From CAIUVD01 sp044338255 (GTDB lineage Bacteria; Planctomycetota; UBA11346), in contig JBIILZ010000027.1 of NCBI GenBank assembly GCA_044338255.1, positions 1-37,771 of the forward strand: 37,771 nt of DNA, given 5' to 3'. Both the position numbers and the translations under genes were made by a program. The notes below the pieces were generated by a model. The model searched no databases and had not been told where the DNA came from. It worked only from the letters and a program-made list of their open reading frames with translations. Below, in pieces: positions 31,309 through 37,771 of the stretch (position 1 is the first letter of the stretch; each line of letters begins with the position of its first letter).

Positions 31309-32445
31309 GTGGACTCCGCTTCGTCACCTCAGCGCCGATTACCCTGGGGCTTTTTACTCAGTGCTGGACTGCTGACGACCTTCGGCGTGTTGATGGTCAT
31401 GAGCGCCACGGCCCACGACGGCGAAGGTCCGCTCGCCAACGAGGCACGGGCGCAGCTCGTGTGGTGGAGCGTCGCCCTCGGCGCCTGCCTGTTGGCGTGG
31501 CGCATACCGTTCACGTGGTGGCGCGAGCTGGCGATTCCCGGCTACATCGCGGCCCTGCTGGTGATCCTCGGTATGACCCTGCTGGCCGGCACCAGCCTGG
31601 TACCGCCGATCAAGGGCCAGACCAACTGGATCGTGCTCGGACCGATACGCGTGCAGCCGGTGGAGTTCATCAAGCTCGCGACGCTGCTAGCGACCGCCCT
31701 GCTGATGACCGCTCCCGGTTTCCAGGCCCGGCGTTTCGGCCATGTGCTGCTGGCCCTGGTGATCGCCGGCCTGCCGGCGGCGCTGCTGGCCAAGGAGGAT
31801 CTCGGCAGCGCGCTGACCTTCGTACCCATGGCCTTCGGCATCCTCATCGTCGCCGGCCTGCGCCTGCGGCACTTGGCGATCCTCGGCCTGTTCACGCTCA
31901 GCGTCGCCACCATCGGCATCGCCAGCCTTCCCCATGAAGGCGCCAAAGCCTATCAATACAAACGCATCCAGGCCTGGCTACATCCCGATGACTATGCGTT
32001 GACCGAAGGCTACCAGACGGCGCGCTCGGTCAGCGCCATCGGCTCCGGGCAATGGACCGGCAAGGGCTGGGAACAAGGCGATCAGAACCGCCTGGGCATG
32101 ATTCCCGAGAAGCACACCGATCTGATCTTCGCGGTCGTCGGTGAAGAGCTCGGGCTCCTGGGAACCCTCTCGGTGATCGGCCTGTTCCTGACCTTCATGT
32201 GGATCGGCCTGGCCAATGCCAGTGCCGCACGCGATGCCTGTGGTCGTTATCTGGTGGTCGGCTACGTCTCCCTGGTGTGCGGCCAGGCGGCGATCAACCT
32301 GGCCGTGGCCACGGGCTTGATGCCGGTCACCGGCGTGACCTTGCCGTTTTTCAGTTACGGCGGCTCAAGTCTGGTCAGCCTGTGGCTCGGCCTGGGCATC
32401 GCCTGCTCGGCGGCCACGACGCGGCCGCGCCTTTCGGCTTCGTGA
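31309..32445 (+). CDS. rodA: Rod-shape determining protein RodA (SEDS peptidoglycan glycosyltransferase)
   Basis: A 378-residue SEDS-family membrane protein that polymerises peptidoglycan glycan strands during cell elongation, normally with a class B PBP. The GTG at 31309 is needed to keep the first membrane segment (LPWGFLLSAGLLTTFGVLMV). Family landmarks are GQTNWIVLGPIRVQPVEFIK, LAKEDLGSALTFVPMAFGIL, IPEKHTDLIFAVVGEELGLL near residue 265, and TLPFFSYGGSSLVSLWLGLG at the C-terminus. Length favours RodA over FtsW, which is usually longer at the ends. No Shine-Dalgarno site is seen, and the upstream DNA is the palindromic element. The stop codon is part of the following 10-bp repeat. No PBP gene is visible in the window. 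Confidence 0.9.
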   Translation: MDSASSPQRRLPWGFLLSAGLLTTFGVLMVMSATAHDGEGPLANEARAQLVWWSVALGACLLAWRIPFTWWRELAIPGYIAALLVILGMTLLAGTSLVPPIKGQTNWIVLGPIRVQPVEFIKLATLLATALLMTAPGFQARRFGHVLLALVIAGLPAALLAKEDLGSALTFVPMAFGILIVAGLRLRHLAILGLFTLSVATIGIASLPHEGAKAYQYKRIQAWLHPDDYALTEGYQTARSVSAIGSGQWTGKGWEQGDQNRLGMIPEKHTDLIFAVVGEELGLLGTLSVIGLFLTFMWIGLANASAARDACGRYLVVGYVSLVCGQAAINLAVATGLMPVTGVTLPFFSYGGSSLVSLWLGLGIACSAATTRPRLSAS

Positions 32446-32497
32446 CATCCCGTGACATCCCGTGACGTCCCGTGACGTCCCGTGACATCCCGTGACA
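32441..32497 (+). repeat. 10-bp direct repeats CGTGAC[A/G]TCC, five copies plus partial
   Basis: Five 10-bp units in register (32441, 32451, 32461, 32471, 32481; the third and fourth have G in place of A at position 7), then a partial unit CGTGACAG. The first TGA is the rodA stop codon. The period is close to one helical turn, so bound proteins would lie on one face of the DNA. The array ends 29 bp before the algH start. It may be a regulatory array or an expanded satellite. Confidence 0.95.
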
Positions 32498-32525
32498 GAG
32501 CGAAAATCACCACCACGATACGGCC

Positions 32526-33095
32526 ATGTCCGGTGCTCCCAGCCATCCTGCACTTGCCGCCGGTGTGCTCTTGGTCGCCACCCCGCAGCTGACCGATGAG
32601 AACTTCGCGCGCTCGGTGGTCTACCTCGTCGAGCATTCGGCAAACGGCAGCCTGGGGTTCATCATCAACCGTCCTTTGGAACTGACCCTCGGCGATTTGT
32701 GGAATGACTGTCCGAGCAGCCTCGCCCAGGCCAAGGCCGCCGCCGATGGCGGACCGGTCGAACGCCACAAAGGGCTCCTGCTGCATCGCCATCCGGGGAT
32801 CGCCGAGACCGCCACGATGGGACATGGCATCTTCATTGGCGGCAACCTGCCGCAGATCGCTGCGCGCTGGGCGGCGGGCCCCGACCGCATCGGGCCACGT
32901 CTGTTCCTCGGTCATAGCGGCTGGGCCGCCGGCCAGCTGGGTCGCGAGATCGCCGGCGGCGCGTGGGTGATCCGTCCTGGTAACAGCGATCTGCTAGCGC
33001 TGGTCACCGATCCCACCACCGGCAGCGATGGCGATCAGTTGTGGGAGCGCCTACGCCAGGGCCCACACGGCCTCCCCAAACCGTCGCTTAACTAA
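32526..33095 (+). CDS. YqgE/AlgH family protein (UPF0301)
   Basis: A 189-residue soluble protein of the YqgE/AlgH family. The N-terminal landmark is GVLLVATPQLTDENFARSVV followed by YLVEHSANGSLGFIINRPL (family: lLiA.P...D..F.rsVi.l..H...GalGlvlNrP). The C-terminal landmarks are RLFLGHSGWAAGQLGREIAG and GAWVIRPG. AlgH was named for an effect on alginate regulation in Pseudomonas, and the molecular role of the family remains unclear. The gene follows the rodA-linked 10-bp repeat array and may be expressed from a promoter within or after it. It ends in TAA, 3 bp before the stop of a convergent lipoprotein gene. Confidence 0.95.
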   Translation: MSGAPSHPALAAGVLLVATPQLTDENFARSVVYLVEHSANGSLGFIINRPLELTLGDLWNDCPSSLAQAKAAADGGPVERHKGLLLHRHPGIAETATMGHGIFIGGNLPQIAARWAAGPDRIGPRLFLGHSGWAAGQLGREIAGGAWVIRPGNSDLLALVTDPTTGSDGDQLWERLRQGPHGLPKPSLN

Positions 33096-33098
33096 TAG

Positions 33099-34034
33099 CT
33101 ATTTAGAAAGCGCCTTGGCGACATCGCCGGGGCGGAGCTCGACGGCGACGATGCGCCGTGTCGGTCCGAGAAGGACGGTGAAGGCATCCAGCGGCGGCTT
33201 CCAGGCCTCGTTCAGGGTCTGCACCGCGGTCAGGCTGCGGGCGAGAATCACGCTCACCGGGGCGCCGCCCGGCATCTGCGCCAGGGCGTCGCGGATGCGC
33301 TGCGGATCGCCATCGCCGATGACCAGCACCAGTCGCACCTGACTGGCGTCGGTAGCAGCCAGGGCCGCCTGATAGCGCTGGACGGTGAACGAGCTCTGCT
33401 CATTCCACACCGACAGCAGCAGGTACAGCAAACGGCTTTCGGTGGCGTTCTTGGGCTCGATGGGCAGGCCATCCAGGCCCGGGCCACCGGTAACCTCGAC
33501 GATGCCGCCGACACGCTCGTGCCAGCGCACCAGGTCGAGCAGGAAAGAGAACTCGGGCAGTTCCGCAGCCAGGCTTTCGGCCTTGGTGCGGGCGGTGATG
33601 AGCCGACCCTGGCGCAGCTGCAACTGCACGCGCAAGGCCCGGCCGTTCTGCTTGAAGATGGGTTTTTCCAAGCCCTCAAGGCGATCGAGGAAGGCATCTA
33701 CACCGGCGCAGGTGTCGTCGAAATTAAAATGCCATTGCGCCTGGAAGTAGACGGCCTTGTTCTCGAAGCGGGTACCGACGCAGATGCCGGCGACGGCATC
33801 CACGCGCGGGCCGATGGCCCGCTGTTGTTCCAGCGCCTGGGCCGGGGGCAGGCTGCGATAGCCGTCGAGGGTCCGTTCAAGGTCGATGATCGCCGCCTCG
33901 GCGCTCCGGGAGCGCGCATCCACGGGCTGCCCGTCGAGGGGATTAGGGGGCGCGGCCGGCGGGCGGGACTGGCCGCATCCGCTGAGCAGCGAAGTGCCGA
34001 TCGCGAGCGCCAACAAGAAATGAGAAACACGCAT
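33099..34034 (-). CDS. Putative lipoprotein with possible Cys-less thioredoxin-like C-terminus
   Basis: A 311-residue lipoprotein. Signal peptide MRVSHFLLALAIGTSLLSGC has lipobox LSGC and is followed by a Pro-rich linker. A helical middle region (about 40-190) includes two cysteines (GICVGTRF and DTCAGVDAF) that could form a disulfide. The C-terminal about 80 residues (VRLVLVIGDGDPQRIRDALA and FTVLLGPTRRIVAVELRPGD) have the strand order and the PTxxxLLxxxG-like turn of the thioredoxin fold but lack CxxC. I infer a non-redox thioredoxin-like domain with low certainty. It is divergent from trpF (74-bp gap) and convergent with algH. Confidence 0.7.
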   Translation of the reverse strand: MRVSHFLLALAIGTSLLSGCGQSRPPAAPPNPLDGQPVDARSRSAEAAIIDLERTLDGYRSLPPAQALEQQRAIGPRVDAVAGICVGTRFENKAVYFQAQWHFNFDDTCAGVDAFLDRLEGLEKPIFKQNGRALRVQLQLRQGRLITARTKAESLAAELPEFSFLLDLVRWHERVGGIVEVTGGPGLDGLPIEPKNATESRLLYLLLSVWNEQSSFTVQRYQAALAATDASQVRLVLVIGDGDPQRIRDALAQMPGGAPVSVILARSLTAVQTLNEAWKPPLDAFTVLLGPTRRIVAVELRPGDVAKALSK

Positions 34035-34108
34035 TCCGCAACTCTGTCGCCTTCTTGGCTGACGCCATACACGCTTGGCAGGGAGTCAACGATCCTGATT
34101 ATGGGTAC

Positions 34109-34756
34109 ATGGCAACCCGTCCGTACCCTCGTACACGCATCAAACTGTGCGGATTCACCCGTGTCGCCGATGTCCAGGCAGCGGTGGCCGCCGGCGTCGA
34201 TGCCATCGGCCTCAATTTCGCTCGTGGTCCGCGGCGCATCACCAGCGAGCTCGGCGCTCAACTGGTGCGCGAGATTCCGCCCATGGTCCAGGCGGTGGCG
34301 CTGTTCGTCGATGCCGACGAGGCCGAGATCCGCGCGGTGATGGCGGCCACGCGCTGCACGACGGTGCAACTGCACGGCGACGAACCGCCGGCGCTGGCCG
34401 CCAGCCTCGGCCAGGACTTCCCGATCATCAAGGCCGCCCGCATCGCCAGCGCCGCCGACCTTGAGCGGCTGCGCGGGTATCCCGCCGGCGCCTTCCTGCT
34501 TGATGCCTGGGTGCCGGGCACGCACGGGGGCACCGGTCATGCCTGGGATCACGGGCTGCTTGCCGGACTCGACCTGGGGGCACCGTTGATCCTCGCCGGC
34601 GGCCTGTCACCGACGACGGTGACGGCGGCTGTGCGCCGCGTGCAGCCCTTCGCCGTCGATGCCGCCAGCGGCGTCGAAAGCGCTCCGGGAATCAAGGATC
34701 CGGCCCTGATGCGGGCATTCGTGCTGGCTGTGTCTGCCGCCCGCGGCGAAGACTGA
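34109..34756 (+). CDS. trpF: Phosphoribosylanthranilate isomerase TrpF
   Basis: Catalyses the Amadori rearrangement of phosphoribosylanthranilate to CdRP in tryptophan biosynthesis. The ATG at 34109 gives MATRPYPRTRIKLCGFTRVA; a longer frame from 34055 overlaps the promoter region and adds unrelated residues. The 215-residue (beta/alpha)8 barrel has KLCGFT (catalytic Cys14), DAIGLNFARGPRRI, VQLHGDEPP, FLLDAWVPGTHGGTGHAWDH (phosphate-binding GGTG) and LILAGGLSPTTV. The last motif is followed by DAASGVESAPGIKD, the conserved DVSSGVE.PG.KD region. It stands alone with no other trp gene nearby. Length is normal. Confidence 0.95.
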   Translation: MATRPYPRTRIKLCGFTRVADVQAAVAAGVDAIGLNFARGPRRITSELGAQLVREIPPMVQAVALFVDADEAEIRAVMAATRCTTVQLHGDEPPALAASLGQDFPIIKAARIASAADLERLRGYPAGAFLLDAWVPGTHGGTGHAWDHGLLAGLDLGAPLILAGGLSPTTVTAAVRRVQPFAVDAASGVESAPGIKDPALMRAFVLAVSAARGED

Positions 34757-34801
34757 ATACCGGGACTGGCAACCGAGCCGACGGTTACCAACATTCCGCC
34801 C

Positions 34802-35938
34802 ATGACTGAGGCCCGACGCTCTTCGACGAACGATGATGACTTCGCCACCATCGACCTGATCAACGAGGCCCGCCGGCCCATTCTCATCGCCCGCCATCGG
34901 GAGCTGGTCACCGACATGGAGCAGACCCTCTCGGAGGCTTTCGTTACCGGCAACGGCGACGGCAAGCGCTTCAAGGCGATGATCGAAGAACTCGCCAGCG
35001 AGAGCGAGGTGCGCCGCATCCAGCGGACCTTGAAAAGCCTCATCGATGATGAACACAATAATGATCTGACCCTGCAGCAGGCCCTCACCGAATACCTCTG
35101 CCTGCTGCGCGAAGAGAACAATGTCGAAGTCGCCGCCCTGCAGATGCACGCCATCGGCATCTACCGCGCGGTGCGCGCCTTGGTCATCGCCCGCCAGCAT
35201 GATGCCCCGACCCTCGATGAACTGCGCGAGATGTCGTTGACCGGGGTCGGCACCCTGCTCGACCCGCAGACTCCGGTCTTCGGGCGTCTCGGCGGGGCGC
35301 AGGTCTATACTCGTTCCTTCATCGAACGGACCTTGAAAGCCATCAAGCGCCTGCGCCAGGGCGATCGCCCCGACACCAGTTGGCATGATGAGGATTCGGC
35401 CACTGTGATCACTCGCGAGGACCAGGCGCAGGTCATGCAGATGCCCGAAGGCGAACGCGACCAGGCGATGGCCTTTCTCATCCGCGACCGCATCCGTAGC
35501 CGCTTCTACCGCTCGGTGTTCCTTGAGTACCTTTCGCAGGACCAGCTCGAGTCGAGCGAAGCCGAGGCCCATCCGACGGTGCTTTCCTGGCTCCAGGGCC
35601 TCGCCGATACGCCGCACCTGTATGCGTTCCTGCAGGGCCAGCGCGAACGCCAGAAGACCTTCCGCATCGCCCTGCTAACGCAGAAGATCGTGCAGCTGTT
35701 CGAAATCTATGCGCGAGTGGCCATCGCCGAGAGCGATCCCCGCCACCAGGCCGCGCTCGCCGGCAAGACCACCCGCGAGCAATTGCTGTACCTCGGCAAA
35801 ATTCATTATCCGCCGGTCTCGCTCAGCCCAGAATTGACCCTGTCGGCACTTCTGTGTCCGTTCCCGGCCTTCGTCGAGTTCGTGCAGCAGCGCACCCAAA
35901 GCAGCGATTTCGTCCTGCCGCCGGACCCCAAGCGCTGA
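34802..35938 (+). CDS. Hypothetical cytosolic protein, mostly helical
   Basis: A 378-residue protein with no recognised family. It starts 45 bp after trpF on the same strand, so may be co-transcribed with it. It has no signal peptide or membrane segment. Most of the sequence is helix-forming and charged: an N-terminal segment with LIARHRELVTDMEQTLSEAF, a central LCLLREENNVEVAALQMHAI region, and a possible coiled-coil around LYAFLQGQRERQKTFRIALL. Pro-rich hydrophobic turns close to the C-terminus include HYPPVSLSPELTLSALLCPF. The frame has good coding character throughout. The function cannot be named. Confidence 0.75.
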   Translation: MTEARRSSTNDDDFATIDLINEARRPILIARHRELVTDMEQTLSEAFVTGNGDGKRFKAMIEELASESEVRRIQRTLKSLIDDEHNNDLTLQQALTEYLCLLREENNVEVAALQMHAIGIYRAVRALVIARQHDAPTLDELREMSLTGVGTLLDPQTPVFGRLGGAQVYTRSFIERTLKAIKRLRQGDRPDTSWHDEDSATVITREDQAQVMQMPEGERDQAMAFLIRDRIRSRFYRSVFLEYLSQDQLESSEAEAHPTVLSWLQGLADTPHLYAFLQGQRERQKTFRIALLTQKIVQLFEIYARVAIAESDPRHQAALAGKTTREQLLYLGKIHYPPVSLSPELTLSALLCPFPAFVEFVQQRTQSSDFVLPPDPKR

Positions 35939-36000
35939 ATCTCAAATAGCCGACAGCGAATCACACGCCTACCCGTACCATCTGCAAAGAGGAGCCCACC

Positions 36001-37437
36001 ATGCGCCCGAACCGTTTCGTCCTATCTGCCTGCTTGCCCGCCTGCTTGCTGGCCCTGGCGACGTTCGTACCGGCGCTGGATACCCCCCTCATCCTCTCGG
36101 CGGGCAACAATGCCGGGGTCATCGATCCCAGCCTGGGTACGCTCACGACCATCGAAGTCATCAGCAACGGCAGCAACCGCAAGGCCTTCGTCAACTGGCT
36201 GATGGACCTCGATCAGCGCCAACGCCGGCCGCACGGCGAACGCGATGGAGTGATGTACAGCGAACTGCGTGTCGGCTCGCAGGCCATCAGGCCAGGGCCT
36301 GAAGAATTCATCCAGATCTTCCCCAACAAGCCCACCAAGGCCCAGACCGATGCCGGCCAGAAGGATCTGCGCACGCAGGTGTACGAAGCCGAAAAGGCCT
36401 TCTGGGAACAAGAGCACAAGTACGACGGCGTGGTCCGCGGAGCCTATAGCGGCCAGTACCTGATGCTGGTGGTGCCCTCGACGCGAGCGGTGCTCTTCTA
36501 CCAGAATTCAGGCCGAGAATCACTCGATCTGATCGGCTACAGCCAGTACAGCCCCCTGCTCTACGTGCCCAGCGCCTGGAAGTCGACACCGGAGCCGGCA
36601 CAGCTGGTCCAAAGCATGGGCAAGCTCACCGAAGATGAGAGGAAAGCCATCGAAGGCGCCCTCCATGCGCGCGAAGACGGCTCGGTAGCGGCGGCGGCCA
36701 AGAGCGATATCTGGTGCACCAACATCGGCGAGGCCTTCATCGTCGTCGATTCCGCCAACCAGAAGATCTGGGCCTACGAGATCAAAGGCCAGACCGTGGC
36801 CATGACCTCGGTGCGCAGCATGGGCGTCGATCTCATCGCTCCCGGTTTCCAGACCCGGCCCCTCGATCAGGACGGTCTCGATCAATTCGCCAAGCTCTAT
36901 GCCGGGCAGCTCAAGACCCTCGGCATCGCCAAGCTCGATTTGCCCTACATCCAGGCCTTCATCAATGCCCAGCAGATCGGCGATGCGGCCAAGGCCGGCG
37001 CCCTCCAGGCGAACCTGGTGAGCGCGCAGATCGTGCTCAATTTCACCGCCCAGCGTAAGATCGTGACCTACGAATATCGCTCGGGGGTAGGCATCAACCT
37101 GACCTCGGTACGCGATACCACGGTCGACCTCGGAATGTCGATCCTAGCCCGGGAGATCAGCGAAAAGGCCTATGCTCGGCAGTCCTATAACGAAGCCGTC
37201 AAAGCCAAGACCAACAATGTCCTCGGCCTGATGACCTATGCCCTGGGCCTGGATCCCAGCCTTTACGTCGAAGCCGACAAGAACATCAACCTGAAGAACG
37301 CGCTCAAGGCCGATTGGGAAAAACTCAAAGCCGATGCGATCAAGGCCGATGAGGCCATGAAGGCCAAACGCGAGACCATTGCCACTGCCGCCGAAGCCGA
37401 ACGCCAGCGGCTGCGTGAGGCCAAGAAGAAGGGCTGA
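36001..37437 (+). CDS. Secreted hypothetical protein with C-terminal coiled coil
   Basis: A 478-residue protein of unknown function. A signal peptide (MRPNRFVLSACLPACLLALA, cleaved near TFVPA) directs export. The mature part has a large mixed region containing YDGVVRGAYSGQYLMLVVPS and WCTNIGEAFIVVDSANQKIW, which looks like repeated beta-strand units, possibly a propeller-like fold. A long C-terminal helical region (about 380-478) is rich in Lys, Ala, Glu and Arg (DAIKADEAMKAKRETIATAA) and likely forms a coiled coil. A good Shine-Dalgarno site (AGAGGAG) precedes the ATG. It is probably monocistronic, since the AT-rich intergenic region follows. Confidence 0.75.
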   Translation: MRPNRFVLSACLPACLLALATFVPALDTPLILSAGNNAGVIDPSLGTLTTIEVISNGSNRKAFVNWLMDLDQRQRRPHGERDGVMYSELRVGSQAIRPGPEEFIQIFPNKPTKAQTDAGQKDLRTQVYEAEKAFWEQEHKYDGVVRGAYSGQYLMLVVPSTRAVLFYQNSGRESLDLIGYSQYSPLLYVPSAWKSTPEPAQLVQSMGKLTEDERKAIEGALHAREDGSVAAAAKSDIWCTNIGEAFIVVDSANQKIWAYEIKGQTVAMTSVRSMGVDLIAPGFQTRPLDQDGLDQFAKLYAGQLKTLGIAKLDLPYIQAFINAQQIGDAAKAGALQANLVSAQIVLNFTAQRKIVTYEYRSGVGINLTSVRDTTVDLGMSILAREISEKAYARQSYNEAVKAKTNNVLGLMTYALGLDPSLYVEADKNINLKNALKADWEKLKADAIKADEAMKAKRETIATAAEAERQRLREAKKKG

Positions 37438-37754
37438 GCCCTGCAGGTGAAGCACTTCACCACCACCACCGTCGTGACCGTAACCGGCGCCCCGCCACCA
37501 TTCTGGAGGCGGGGGCGAGGAGGCCGACGACGGCGATCGTTCCAACGCACAATGCGCTCATCCCTGAAAATTGAGATAACTGCCAATTTTTTCGTGGGTT
37601 TAAACAACCACCTTCACTTATGACTTTTCATTATAGATAAAATATACATAAGTCATTTCACTGCAGCTACTTAGGTGATTTGAGTGTGACACACTGTAAG
37701 TTTCTAACCTAACTAACCACCCGTGGGCGAGGCGTTGCGCATAATGCGCGGCCT
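37438..37754 (+). promoter_or_regulatory. 317-bp intergenic region with AT-rich island upstream of a truncated gene
   Basis: The first 130 bp are GC-rich and contain the two hairpins noted. From about 37565 to 37720 the composition becomes strongly AT-rich, in contrast with the rest of the window, including ACTTATG and CATAAGT as 7-bp inverted arms flanking an AT-only core. A GCGCAT-A-ATGCGC inverted repeat (37737-37749) lies five bases before the next start codon and includes the -10-like CATAAT. No DnaA box was found by eye. It probably holds the promoter of the next gene. Confidence 0.45.
37446..37461 (+). terminator. Hairpin after the secreted hypothetical gene
   Basis: GGTGAAG and CTTCACC pair around CA, 9 bp after the gene's stop codon. 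No T-tract follows; a second imperfect GC stem lies at about 37489-37515 (CCCCGCC with GGCGGGG). Together they are plausible terminator structures, unproven. Confidence 0.35.
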
Positions 37755-37771
37755 ATGTCCACCGCACAAAC
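37755..37771 (+). CDS. Start of a gene cut by the window edge
   Basis: An ATG at 37755 opens a frame (MSTAQ) that runs to the end of the window. Too little is present to identify it. It has no Shine-Dalgarno site; a CATAAT hexamer 10 bases upstream would place a transcription start at or very near the ATG, so a leaderless mRNA is possible. Confidence 0.35.

Noticed and set aside
37565..37720. Replication origin
   Set aside because: The AT-rich stretch has no recognisable DnaA boxes, and the adjacent gene cannot be identified from the few codons present.

Overview
The window is GC-rich bacterial chromosome, most likely from a planctomycete or another member of the Planctomycetota-Verrucomicrobiota-Chlamydiota group. 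The evidence for this is indirect: a Ser/Thr-kinase-like protein with two kinase domains, remnants of GYF_2, Calx-beta and NPCBM domains, glycan-active secreted proteins, biosynthetic genes scattered away from their operons (hisH, trpF), frequent lack of a Shine-Dalgarno site, and an S10-spc ribosomal cluster without rpmD (uL30). The species cannot be read from the sequence.

Region 1 (1-9995, minus strand) is an unbroken S10-spc ribosomal protein cluster, transcribed right to left: rpsJ, rplC, rplD, rplW, rplB, rpsS, rplV, rpsC, rplP, rpmC, rpsQ, rplN, rplX, rplE, rpsN, rpsH, rplF, rplR, rpsE, rplO, and a secY cut by the window edge. A leader of about 320 bp (9996-10314) precedes rpsJ.

Region 2 (10315-16494) holds a SAM methyltransferase, a LysM lipoprotein, an XPB-type helicase directly followed by a Bax1-like (DUF790) nuclease, a small convergent hypothetical gene, an AI-2E/PerM-type permease and a small gene overlapping it. 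Region 3 (16595-21788) has hisH and a tandem pair of large secreted clan GH-A-like glycosidase paralogs. Region 4 (21862-26867) has the double kinase-like protein, a PRC-barrel protein, a decayed gene tail and dnaG.

Region 5 (26868-33095) is the richest in unusual DNA. Between divergent dnaG and a TlpA-like thioredoxin gene lie 31 tandem copies of GACCAG[A/C] facing a second, inverted array of the same 7-mer. Next come a broken GYF_2/Calx-beta/NPCBM gene and an NhaD/ArsB-type transporter. A 169-bp palindromic MITE-like element abuts rodA, and a 10-bp direct-repeat array starts in the rodA stop codon, ahead of algH. Region 6 (33099-37771) has a lipoprotein, trpF, two unrecognised proteins, and an AT-rich intergenic stretch before a gene cut by the window edge.

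The most notable points are the XPB-Bax1 pair, the two-domain kinase with complementary degenerate catalytic motifs, the inverted 7-bp minisatellites, the palindromic element at rodA, the triple-domain pseudogene, and many unrelated short tandem repeats (7, 9, 10, 12, 15 and 18 bp) inside and between genes. No tRNA, rRNA, CRISPR array or complete insertion sequence was recognised.
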